Below, one piece after another: positions 25,979 to 33,605 of a DNA stretch of 64,000 bases. The notes below the pieces were generated by a model. It was not told the origin of the DNA. It saw nothing but the letters and a program-made list of their open reading frames with translations, and did not search any database. The stretch comes from Streptomyces sp. CB09001 (GTDB taxonomy: Bacteria; Actinomycetota; Actinomycetes; Streptomycetales; Streptomycetaceae): NCBI RefSeq assembly GCF_003369795.1, contig NZ_CP026730.1:3162001-3226000 (forward strand). The letters run 5' to 3'. The translations under genes were made by a program, and so were the position numbers. Each line of letters begins with the position of its first letter. The stretch's first letter is position 1.

Positions 25979-26931
25979 GAAGTCGCCTCCGCCCCGCGCA
26001 CGATCCGCGTCACCCACCACACGCCCAGGCTCTCCAGAACCCCGCCGGCCAGCAGACAGCCCACCCCGGCACCGGTGTGCAGCAGCACGTGCAGGGGATC
26101 GGCCCCGAGGGCGACGCCGAGCAGGAGACCCAGAACCGGAAGGCCGGCGAGCATCACGGCCGTGGCCCGGGCGCCGGCCAATTGGGCACGCAGGTCCGAG
26201 CGCTGGTCCCGCTCGGCACGCAGCGCGCCCTCCAGCCTGTCGAGACCGGCCGCGAGCCCCGCGCCCTGGTCGACCGCGACCCGCCAGCACGCCGCGAGCC
26301 CACGCAGCCCCTCGGCGCCAGGTTGCCCGGCTGCCGACGCCAGGGCCCCGGGGACGTCCCCGCCGAACCGGGCCGCCGCCAGCACCGCCGCCTGCGCGTC
26401 ACCGAGCCCGCCGGAGTCGTGCGCGGCGCACAGGAGCGCCTCGCCCGGTTGCCGCCCCGCCCGCACCTCGCCGGCGAGTGTCCCGCACAGGGCGATCACC
26501 GCGTCCTGCCGGTGCTCGCCGGCCCGCCTTTCCCGGCCGGCCAGTCGCACTCGCCGCAGCGCCGGTACGCCGGCCGCACCCGCGACGACCGGCAGCACCG
26601 AGGTGCCCAGGATCGCCAGCACCAGCCCGGCGGCCAGTGACCACCACTCGGGCCTCAGCCGGCCCCGGACACGCCGCAACCCGTCCGTCATCCGACGCGC
26701 CGCGGGCGGCCCGGCAGCGTGCGTCCCACCAGACCTGCCAGTCTCACTCGTGCCACCGGTCGCGCGCGTCCGGCCTTCGGCGAGCACCGTCCGCGCTCGC
26801 CGTACTCCTGAGTGCCACCCTCCCGCCAACCAGGCGGCCGATCCCAGGCACACCAGGATCACGCCCGTCGAGAGCTCGCCCGTCCCCGGCATGCCCGTCG
26901 CCGGAGGGCCGGTCACCGTCATGCTCATCAT
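25975..26931 (-). CDS. TadB-like type II secretion F inner-membrane protein
   Basis: 318 residues starting at ATG 26931, overlapping the stop of the ATPase gene (ATGA). Hydrophobic segments near residues 18-35 and ~110-135 precede the T2SF helical domain (RQDAVIALCGTLAGEVRAG, GLAAGLDRLEGALRAERDQR), and a helix pair ends the protein. Paralogous to the next gene product; the two are expected to form the platform on which the ATPase acts. The tadA-tadB-tadC overlaps indicate one translationally coupled operon. Confidence 0.86.
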   Translation of the reverse strand: MMSMTVTGPPATGMPGTGELSTGVILVCLGSAAWLAGGWHSGVRRARTVLAEGRTRATGGTSETGRSGGTHAAGPPAARRMTDGLRRVRGRLRPEWWSLAAGLVLAILGTSVLPVVAGAAGVPALRRVRLAGRERRAGEHRQDAVIALCGTLAGEVRAGRQPGEALLCAAHDSGGLGDAQAAVLAAARFGGDVPGALASAAGQPGAEGLRGLAACWRVAVDQGAGLAAGLDRLEGALRAERDQRSDLRAQLAGARATAVMLAGLPVLGLLLGVALGADPLHVLLHTGAGVGCLLAGGVLESLGVWWVTRIVRGAEATS

Positions 26932-28544
26932 CTCCGTGCCTCCCGTCCGACCGGCGCCCGCTCCTCGGTCCCCGCGTCGCGAAACAGCTCCCGCAGCCGC
27001 TGCCAGCCGCGTTCGGCCACGAAGGCCTCCGGCCCCCATCGCAGCGCCGGCACCGTCCGCACCAGCCCCGACGGGTCCCGCTCCAGTACGTGCACCTCGG
27101 CGATCCGGCGCCGTCCCGCGCGGTCACGGACCAGGTGGAGGACCACCGAGAGGGCCGCAGCGAGCTGGCTGTGCAGAGCCGCACGGTTCAGGCCCGCGGT
27201 CGTCCCGAGCGCCTCCAGCCGAGCCGGTACGTCGGCGGCGGCATTGGCGTGCACCGTCCCGCAGCCGCCTTCGTGACCCGTGTTCAACGCGGCGAGCAGA
27301 TGGACCACTTCGGGACCTCGCACCTCGCCCACGACCAGCCGGTCCGGCCGCATGCGCAGCGCCTGGCGCACCAGGTCCTCCAGGGTGACCAGACCGGCGC
27401 CCTCCTGGTTGGCCGGTCTGGTCTCCAGGCGGACGACATGCGGGTGGTCGGGGCGCAGTTCCGCCGAGTCCTCGGCCAGCACGATGCGTTCGTCCGGTCC
27501 GACCAGTCCGAGCAGGGCGCTGAGCAGCGTCGTCTTGCCACTGCCGGTACCGCCGCTGACGAGGAAGGACAGCCGGGCCCGCAGCAGAGCGCGCAGCACG
27601 CGGTCACCGCCAGGCGGCACGGTGCCCGCCGCCGCCAGCTCGTCGAGGGTGAAGGCGCGCGGCCGTACCACCCGCAGCGCGAGGCAGGTGCAGTCGACGG
27701 CGACAGGTGGCAGCACGGCGTGCAGCCGGGTGCCGTCGGGCAGCCTGGCGTCCACCCAGGGCCGTGCGTCGTCGAGCCGGCGCCCGGCCACGGTCGCGAG
27801 GCGCTGCGCGAGCCGCCGCACCGCCGCCGCGTCGGGGAAGGAGACCGGTGCCAGCTCCAGGCCACCGCCCCGGTCCACCCAGACCCGGTCCGGGGCGGAC
27901 ACCAGCACGTCGGTCACCGAGGGGTCGGCGAGCAGCGGCTCGAGTGGTCCGCTGCCGACCAGTTCCGACCTGAGCTGTTCGGCGGCACCGAGGATCTCGG
28001 CGTCCCCGAGCACCCGCCCCTGTTCCCGCAGCGCCTGCGCCACTCGCGCGGGTGTCGGCTCCGCCCCGCTCTCGGCGAGCCACCGCCGCACACCGTCGAG
28101 CATCCCGGGCGCGGCGCCGAGGCCGTTCCGCGCGACCGGTGCCGCAGACCGCAGGGAGCCCTGCGCCCGCGTCCGCACCGGCCGCCCGGAACCCGGTCCG
28201 GTCAACGCTGCGGGCGCCGAGCCGACCAATGTCGTGGTTGCCGAACCCACCCGTGTCGCGGTTGCCGGGACCACCGATTCCCCGGAGGCCTGGTGCCCAG
28301 CACCACCGGCGGGTGACAACGATCCCGTAGGCGTTCCGCCGGACGGCCGGATCACCCAGCCCGGAACCGCCCGCGCGTCCACTGCGCCGGGTGTCCCGGG
28401 GGCCCCGGGTCCCCGGCCGCCCGTGTCCTCCCCCTCAGTCGCCCCGGCGAGCCTCCCCGGGATCCCGGCCTGCTCTCCCGCAGCCACCACGTCCATCTCG
28501 ATCCGCCTTCCACCGCTCACCACCGACCGGGCCGCGCCGCTCAC
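26928..28544 (-). CDS. tadA: TadA/CpaF secretion ATPase
   Basis: 538 residues starting at GTG 28544, which overlaps the ssd stop (GTGA). After a ~140-residue low-complexity Gly/Pro/Ala region the CpaF domain follows: DPSVTDVLVSAPDRVWVDRG, then VSGGTGSGKTTLLSALLGL (Walker A), RIVLAEDSAELRPDHPHVV (Asp box), MRPDRLVVGEVRGPEVVHLL (Walker B) and GHEGGCGTVHAN (His box). It is the hexameric motor that drives pilin or substrate export. The family name in actinobacteria is 'helicase/secretion neighbourhood ATPase'. The long N-terminal extension is not part of the usual family length. Confidence 0.92.
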   Translation of the reverse strand: MSGAARSVVSGGRRIEMDVVAAGEQAGIPGRLAGATEGEDTGGRGPGAPGTPGAVDARAVPGWVIRPSGGTPTGSLSPAGGAGHQASGESVVPATATRVGSATTTLVGSAPAALTGPGSGRPVRTRAQGSLRSAAPVARNGLGAAPGMLDGVRRWLAESGAEPTPARVAQALREQGRVLGDAEILGAAEQLRSELVGSGPLEPLLADPSVTDVLVSAPDRVWVDRGGGLELAPVSFPDAAAVRRLAQRLATVAGRRLDDARPWVDARLPDGTRLHAVLPPVAVDCTCLALRVVRPRAFTLDELAAAGTVPPGGDRVLRALLRARLSFLVSGGTGSGKTTLLSALLGLVGPDERIVLAEDSAELRPDHPHVVRLETRPANQEGAGLVTLEDLVRQALRMRPDRLVVGEVRGPEVVHLLAALNTGHEGGCGTVHANAAADVPARLEALGTTAGLNRAALHSQLAAALSVVLHLVRDRAGRRRIAEVHVLERDPSGLVRTVPALRWGPEAFVAERGWQRLRELFRDAGTEERAPVGREARR

Positions 28545-29740
28545 GAGCCGCTCCCGCCCGGCCCGCCGCTCTCCGCCAGCGCCCGTTCCCAGAACCCCCG
28601 GCAGAAGCGCGCCAGCGGACCACGACCGGGTGTGCCCGGAGGGCGTTTGCTCTCCGTGGCCCGCAGGAGCCCTGACTCGACCGGTACTTCGCCGGCCAGG
28701 GGAAGGCCGAGCAACCGGGCCACCTCACGGTCGTCGAGCCCGGAGCCGTAGGGTCCGCGCACCGCGACCCGGAGGTCGCGCAGAACCATGCCCACCGAGG
28801 CCGCCACCCGGCCCGCCGCCGCCACGGCCCGCAGCTCGGCGGGGACGACGAGGATCCCGATGTCGAGCTGCGCGAGGACCTCGGCGACGCCGTCGTCGAT
28901 CCGGCGGGGCAGGTCGACGACGACCGTGCCGCCCCTCCTCCGGGCCGCCGCGAGCACCGCGCGCACGGCCTGCGGCGGTACCGCGACGCAGTCGCCCCGG
29001 TCCCAGCTGAGCACCCGGAGCGAATGCAGCCGGGGCAGCGACTCCTCCAGGGCGCCGCCGCCGACCCGCCCTCGCGAGGCCGCGAACGCCGGCCACCTCA
29101 GCCCCTCGGCCGTCTCGCCGCCCAGGAGGACGTCGAGGCCGCCGCCCAGGGGATCGGCGTCCACCAGCAGACTGCGCAGCCCCTCCCGCGCGGAGGTGAC
29201 GGCAAGCGCGCAGGCCAGTGTGGACGCCCCGGCGCCGCCCCGGCCGCCGATGACGCCGACGGTGAGGGCCGGACGGCCGACGCCCTCGGCGACGTCGGCG
29301 ATGCGGTCGACCAGCCACTGCTCACCGTCGGGCAGCATCAGGACGTGGTCGGCGCCGATCTCGACGGCCCGCTGCCAGATCCCCGAATCGTCCTGATCAC
29401 GGCCCACCAGGACCACTCCCCGTCTCCGCACCGCTCCGCGTACCCGCCGCGCCGCGTCGTCCCCGACGAGGACCAGGGGCGCGGTCTCCCATCCGGTCCG
29501 CCTCCCGGACGCCGCAGGTGCGCGCGCCGCCGCAGAAGCCGCCGCCGTCAAGGCCGAAGGCGTCGAAGGAGGCGATGGCGGTGTCACGGGTACCGAGTGG
29601 TGCACCTCCGGCGTGGCGCCCGCGGCCGCGCACAGGCGCAGCAGGTCGTCGAGGAGCTCCGGGTCCTCGGTGACGATCAGGGGCCCGCTCTGCCGCCCTC
29701 CGGCGGTGGGCGGCGGGCCGTGCGTGATCGTTCCGGTCAT
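28541..29740 (-). CDS. ssd: Ssd, septum-site-determining MinD/CpaE-like protein
   Basis: 399 residues from ATG 29740, preceded by AGGGGGAAAG. Residues ~1-130 are a receiver-like region (PLIVTEDPELLDDLLRLC) as in CpaE/TadZ. Residues ~165-390 are a MinD-type ATPase fold with a degenerate P-loop: in GGRGGAGASTL the invariant Lys is Ala, so nucleotide binding may be altered. LLVDADPLGGGLDVLLGG and VVVDLPRRIDDG follow. Streptomyces and mycobacterial Ssd affect cell division and septation when overproduced; by position it is also the TadZ-like localiser of the Tad system. First gene of the operon, with 6C RNA and the HAD gene beyond its start. Confidence 0.9.
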   Translation of the reverse strand: MTGTITHGPPPTAGGRQSGPLIVTEDPELLDDLLRLCAAAGATPEVHHSVPVTPPSPPSTPSALTAAASAAARAPAASGRRTGWETAPLVLVGDDAARRVRGAVRRRGVVLVGRDQDDSGIWQRAVEIGADHVLMLPDGEQWLVDRIADVAEGVGRPALTVGVIGGRGGAGASTLACALAVTSAREGLRSLLVDADPLGGGLDVLLGGETAEGLRWPAFAASRGRVGGGALEESLPRLHSLRVLSWDRGDCVAVPPQAVRAVLAAARRRGGTVVVDLPRRIDDGVAEVLAQLDIGILVVPAELRAVAAAGRVAASVGMVLRDLRVAVRGPYGSGLDDREVARLLGLPLAGEVPVESGLLRATESKRPPGTPGRGPLARFCRGFWERALAESGGPGGSGS

Positions 29741-30165
29741 GGTCTTTCCCCCTTCGGCACGGCTCCCGCAGCCGCGCCCGGCATCTCGTGGTCTCTCGCG
29801 CAGCCCCCGCGGCCCCGCGTTTTGCGGCCGCGTGAAGAACCGGAAAGCGGTCCCCGCACGAGCGGCGCACATCACGCGTCCGGCAAACAGATCCGGCCAT
29901 GGAACTCGGCACGGCCCGGACGCATGGGAATCACGGTGCAGCGATCCGGGAAATCGTGTGGATCTTGGTAAAAAACTGTGGACAACTCGATGGTTGTGAA
30001 TATCGACTCACTCGAACCGGTGAGCCTTCTACGGCTCCGCTCCACCCGGCGTGCGACTGCCGCAGAGCAGTCCGACCGCTACGCTGCGTGGCCGACTTTG
30101 GTCGCGACAACGCCTGGGCCCCGCGCCGCAACGGCACGGGGCCCAGATCGTAAGAAGAGCGAGAA
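29741..30165 (-). other. ssd leader region without genes
   Basis: About 425 bp upstream of ssd. It is unusually AT-rich around 29930-30010. No credible coding frame: those present are short and lack codon bias. It presumably holds the ssd operon promoter; I could not identify convincing -35/-10 boxes. The 6C RNA gene ends at its far border, transcribed toward ssd. Confidence 0.4.
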
Positions 30166-30177
30166 ACCCACCCGGAC

Positions 30178-30250
30178 ATGCGACGACCCCCGCCGGGGGG
30201 GAGAGCGGGGGTCGTCTCCACGGCCGACTCGGGGGGGGAGGAGTCGGACC
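30178..30250 (-). ncRNA. 6C-family small RNA
   Basis: On the minus strand two adjacent hairpins stand 6 nt apart. The first has a 7-bp stem (30241-30247 with 30224-30230) and a loop with eight consecutive C. The second has a perfect 12-bp stem (30205-30216 with 30182-30193) and a loop with seven C. Two hairpins each with at least six loop cytosines define the actinobacterial 6C RNA motif. The position, between ssd and the HAD-hydrolase gene, is where the M. tuberculosis homologue (B11) lies. Mycobacterial 6C is reported to pair through its C-rich loops with G-rich ribosome-binding sites of division and metabolic mRNAs. The second hairpin followed by a TTTCTC tract may terminate it. Exact ends are uncertain. 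Confidence 0.88.
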
Positions 30251-30363
30251 GGGTTAGCACGGTCGCGAACGATCCGTGACTTCCATGGTGTACCCGAGAG
30301 CCCTCTCAGGCAAACCCACGCGCCCCAGCTTACGCCGAATGGGCTGCGCCTATGCTCAGGGTT

Positions 30364-31209
30364 GTGGAAAACCACTCCTCGCCGCACTCCGCGTCTCCCT
30401 CCATGCCCCGCACGGCGGCCTTCTTTGACCTGGACAAGACGGTCATTGCGAAGTCGAGCACGCTCACGTTCAGCAAGTCGTTCTACCAAGGCGGGCTGAT
30501 CAACCGCAGGACCGTGTTGCGTACCGCATATGCCCAGTTCGTGTTCCTCGCCGGCGGAGCCGACCACGACCAGATGGAGCGGATGCGCGAGTACCTCTCC
30601 GCGCTGTGCCGCGGGTGGAACGTCCAGCTGGTCAAGGAGCTCGTCGCCGAGACCCTGCACGACCTGATCGACCCGATCATCTACGACGAGGCGGCCTCCC
30701 TGATCGAGGAGCACCACACCGCCGGTCGCGACGTCGTGATCGTCTCGACGTCGGGCGCCGAGGTGGTCGAGCCGATCGGCGAGCTGCTGGGCGCGGACCG
30801 GGTGGTGGCGACGCGCATGATCGTGGGTGAGGACGGCTGTTTCACCGGAGAGGTGGAGTACTACGCGTACGGCCCGACCAAGGCGGAGGCGATCCGGGAG
30901 CTGGCCGGGTCCGAGGGGTACGACCTGTCCCGCTGCTACGCCTACAGCGACTCGGCGACCGACCTGCCGATGCTGGAGGCCGTCGGCCACCCCCACGCGG
31001 TCAACCCGGACCGGGCGCTGCGCCGCGAAGCCCTCGCGCGCGAGTGGCCGATTCTCGATTTCCACCGCCCGGTGCGGCTCAAGCAGCGGATCGGGGGATT
31101 TTCCGTGCCCCCCCGACCCGCGCTCGTCGCAGCCGCCGCGATAGGCGCCGCGGCGGCGACCGCGGGTCTCGTCTGGTACGCGAGCCGACGACGGTCCACG
31201 GCGGCCTGA
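30364..31209 (+). CDS. HAD-superfamily IB phosphatase (morphological-differentiation-associated, SerB-like)
   Basis: 281 residues. HAD motif I AAFFDLDKTVI, motif II VVIVSTSGAEVV, and motifs III/IV from the Lys in YGPTKAEAIREL to AYSDSATDLPMLEAVG are intact, so a Mg-dependent phosphatase is expected (substrate unknown; relatives act on phosphoserine or phospholipid headgroups). The C-terminal residues ~255-275 (ALVAAAAIGAAAATAGLVWY) form a membrane anchor. The GTG at 30364 lies 7 nt after TATGCT (30351-30356), a good -10, so the mRNA is likely leaderless; the ATG at 30352 lies inside that -10. The 6C RNA is on the opposite strand just upstream. Streptomyces orthologues carry the name given. 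Confidence 0.88.
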   Translation: MENHSSPHSASPSMPRTAAFFDLDKTVIAKSSTLTFSKSFYQGGLINRRTVLRTAYAQFVFLAGGADHDQMERMREYLSALCRGWNVQLVKELVAETLHDLIDPIIYDEAASLIEEHHTAGRDVVIVSTSGAEVVEPIGELLGADRVVATRMIVGEDGCFTGEVEYYAYGPTKAEAIRELAGSEGYDLSRCYAYSDSATDLPMLEAVGHPHAVNPDRALRREALAREWPILDFHRPVRLKQRIGGFSVPPRPALVAAAAIGAAAATAGLVWYASRRRSTAA

Positions 31210-31551
31210 TCGGGGCCCTCGGACCCCTCGGACCCCTCGGACCCGTCCGAGCTCGGTCCCGGTCGGCCCAATGAGTCCTTTCACCCGCGTATGACCGCAA
31301 AAGTAAAGAAGTGCGGCGGGCACTTCCGCTTACTCGGGCCCGGTAGTACAAAGGACTCAACGGCCCGCGAGACCAAGGACATCCGAAAGGATCACCTTTA
31401 CACGCATTTGGCCCCACGGACCGAGCATGGACACCGGGCACCCACGCGACGTCGACCCGTCGATTACGGGCCAGCCGCACCAGGTCACGGGCGAAGCTCC
31501 CGGCCTGATGGGCACATATCGAGGACGCTTGGTAACCGGGTGGTCATGCCA
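31210..31551. other. Long intergenic stretch, no gene seen
   Basis: This stretch holds a GGACCCCTC triplet repeat just after the HAD gene (about 31220-31250) and then AT-richer DNA. I find no reading frame with Streptomyces codon bias, no ribosome-binding site and no tRNA. It may be a long 3' UTR of the HAD gene or contain an unannotated small RNA ending at the hairpin at 31552. Confidence 0.35.
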
Positions 31552-31579
31552 GCGGCGGTACGAGCACTCGTACCGCCGC
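31552..31579. terminator. Bidirectional terminator between convergent HAD and Fic-like genes
   Basis: GCGGCGGTACGAG (31552-31564) is followed after only 2 nt by its exact complement (31567-31579), with ATTTCTG after it on the plus strand. It ends the Fic-like gene on the minus strand 59 bp downstream and any rightward transcript from the HAD side. Confidence 0.8.
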
Positions 31580-31637
31580 ATTTCTGTGCCGCCCGCCCAA
31601 AACGGGCCCCGGTCCGGCGAACTGGGGCGGCCAGGTC

Positions 31638-32462
31638 CTACGCCGCCCCGCGCTGGAGCGCCTCGCACACCGCCGTCGACTCGCGGGCACCCAGGGCGAC
31701 CGCCTTGCCGCAGTGGGCGATCCAGGCGGCCACACCCTCCGGGGTCCCGGAGACGTAGCCGTCGAGCGCCGCCAGGTAGGCCGCGCGTCCCAGCTCGGCG
31801 TGACCGACCTCGGCCGGGCACACCGACTTGGGGTCCAGTCCGCTGCCGACCAGGACGATGCGCTCAGCCGCGCGGGCGACCAGACCGTTGTGGGAGGTGA
31901 AGGGACGCAGCGCCAGCAGTTCCCCGTGCACCACCGCGGCCGTCACCAGCGCCGGTGCGGTACCGCCCGCCGCGACCAGCGCGGCCAGGCCGTCCAGCCG
32001 GCCGTGCGCCTCCTCGGCATCGGGCAGCGGCAGCTCGACGAGCGGTTCGTCCACCGGCTCGCCGTTCTGGCGGGGCCGCCCCACCTCGTCGTCCTTGTCC
32101 GCGGCCGCCACCAGGTGCAGTCGGGCCAGCACGCGCAGCGGCGACTGCCGCCACACGGACAGCAGTTGCCCCGCCTCGGCGGTCAGCCGCAACGCGGCGC
32201 CCACCGCACGCGCCTCGGCATCGCCACTGAAGTCGCTGCGTCGGCGCACCTCCTCCAGGGCCCAGTCCGCCCCGGACAGCGCCGCCGAACCCCGGGCGCC
32301 GCGCAGGGCCGCCTCGGAGGTGATCCCGTTGCTGCGGCGCCGCATGATCCGGTGGCCGTAGACGCGGTCCACGGCCTTGCGTACGGACTCCACGGACTCG
32401 GCCACGCCGGGCAGGTCGCCCAGGGCCGCGAGCGGATCGGCGTTCGCGCCTGTCGTACTCAT
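31638..32462 (-). CDS. Degenerate Fic-domain protein
   Basis: 274 residues from ATG 32462; TAGGGT seven nt upstream suggests a leaderless message. A Fic-like helical fold is suggested by ALVTAAVVHGELLALRPF followed by TSHNGLVARAAERIVLVGSG. The Fic catalytic motif HPFxxGNGRxxR appears here as RPFTSHNGLVAR: the catalytic His, the Gly and the second Arg are altered, although Pro-Phe, Asn-Gly and the last Arg remain. AMPylation activity is therefore unlikely. Older Streptomyces annotation calls relatives 'oxidoreductase', for which I see no motif. It is divergent from the CooC-type ATPase with 111 bp between. Confidence 0.7.
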   Translation of the reverse strand: MSTTGANADPLAALGDLPGVAESVESVRKAVDRVYGHRIMRRRSNGITSEAALRGARGSAALSGADWALEEVRRRSDFSGDAEARAVGAALRLTAEAGQLLSVWRQSPLRVLARLHLVAAADKDDEVGRPRQNGEPVDEPLVELPLPDAEEAHGRLDGLAALVAAGGTAPALVTAAVVHGELLALRPFTSHNGLVARAAERIVLVGSGLDPKSVCPAEVGHAELGRAAYLAALDGYVSGTPEGVAAWIAHCGKAVALGARESTAVCEALQRGAA

Positions 32463-32573
32463 GAGTAAGACCCTACGCAACCCTGCGCCGTGCCCCACGA
32501 ATGAGTGGTCTTCTTCACCCCCGGCCCCTCTCGCGTGCCACTTACAGCTATCGAGCCACTACGCTTGGTGAAC

Positions 32574-33554
32574 ATGAAAATTGCTTTCGTCGGGAAGGGC
32601 GGCAGCGGCAAGACCACCCTGTCCTCCCTCTTCGTCCGCCACCTCGCCGCCACCGGCGCACCCGTCGTCGCGATCGACGCCGACATCAACCAGCACCTGG
32701 GGGCAGCGCTGGGTCTCGACGACGCGGAGGCGGCCGGGCTGCCCGCGATGGGCGAGCACCTTTCGCTGATCAAGGACCATCTGCGCGGCACCAACCCGCG
32801 CATCGCCTCCACCGAGAAGATGATCAAAACGACGCCGCCCGGCGAGGGCTCCCGCCTGCTGCGCGTGCGCGAGGACAACCCGGTCTACGACGCCTGTGCC
32901 CGGCCGGTGGAACTCGACGGCGGGACCGTCCGTTTGATGGTCACGGGGCCTTTCACGGACGCCGACCTGGGGGTCGCCTGCTATCACTCCAAGACCGGAG
33001 CGGTGGAGCTGTGCCTGAACCATCTGGTCGACGCACGTGACGAGTACGTCGTGGTGGACATGACCGCCGGCTCGGACTCGTTCGCCTCTGGTATGTTCAC
33101 CCGCTTCGACATCACGTTCCTCGTCGCCGAGCCGACCCGCAAGGGTGTCTCCGTCTACCGCCAGTACAAGGAGTACGCCCGCGACTTCGGCGTCACCCTG
33201 AAGGTCGTCGGCAACAAGGTGCAGGGGCAGGACGACCTCGACTTCCTGCGCGACCAGGTCGGGGACGACCTGCTGGTCACCGTCGGACACTCGGACTGGG
33301 TGCGTGCCATGGAGAAGGGCCGCCCGCCCAGGTTCGAGCTCCTGGAGGAGGCCAACGGCCGGGCGCTGCGCACGCTGCACACGGCCGTCGACGCGACGTA
33401 CGGTCTGCGGGACTGGGCGCGTTACACCCAGCAGATGGTCCACTTCCATCTGAAGAACGCCCACAGTTGGGGCAACGAACGCACCGGGGACGACCTGGCT
33501 GCGCAGGTCGACCCCGGTTTCGTCCTCGGCGAGGAGGTCGCCGCCCCCGCGTGA
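32574..33554 (+). CDS. CooC/MinD-type ATPase
   Basis: 326 residues. The deviant Walker A KIAFVGKGGSGKTTLSSLF is at the very N-terminus; VVAIDADINQHLGAALGL (switch I) and YVVVDMTAGSDSFASGMF (switch II/Walker B) follow. This is a SIMIBI-class ATPase similar to CooC, a nickel-insertion ATPase, but also to ParA/MinD. No carbon monoxide dehydrogenase gene is nearby, so metal insertion is not implied. The ATG at 32574 follows TACGCT by 8 nt, suggesting leaderless translation; a 23-residue upstream extension has no codon bias. Partner unknown. Confidence 0.82.
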   Translation: MKIAFVGKGGSGKTTLSSLFVRHLAATGAPVVAIDADINQHLGAALGLDDAEAAGLPAMGEHLSLIKDHLRGTNPRIASTEKMIKTTPPGEGSRLLRVREDNPVYDACARPVELDGGTVRLMVTGPFTDADLGVACYHSKTGAVELCLNHLVDARDEYVVVDMTAGSDSFASGMFTRFDITFLVAEPTRKGVSVYRQYKEYARDFGVTLKVVGNKVQGQDDLDFLRDQVGDDLLVTVGHSDWVRAMEKGRPPRFELLEEANGRALRTLHTAVDATYGLRDWARYTQQMVHFHLKNAHSWGNERTGDDLAAQVDPGFVLGEEVAAPA

Positions 33555-33605
33555 ACCGCCGGTCACCGCGTCCCCGTACCCCTCGGAGCGCGCGGCGGCC
33601 CGGCC

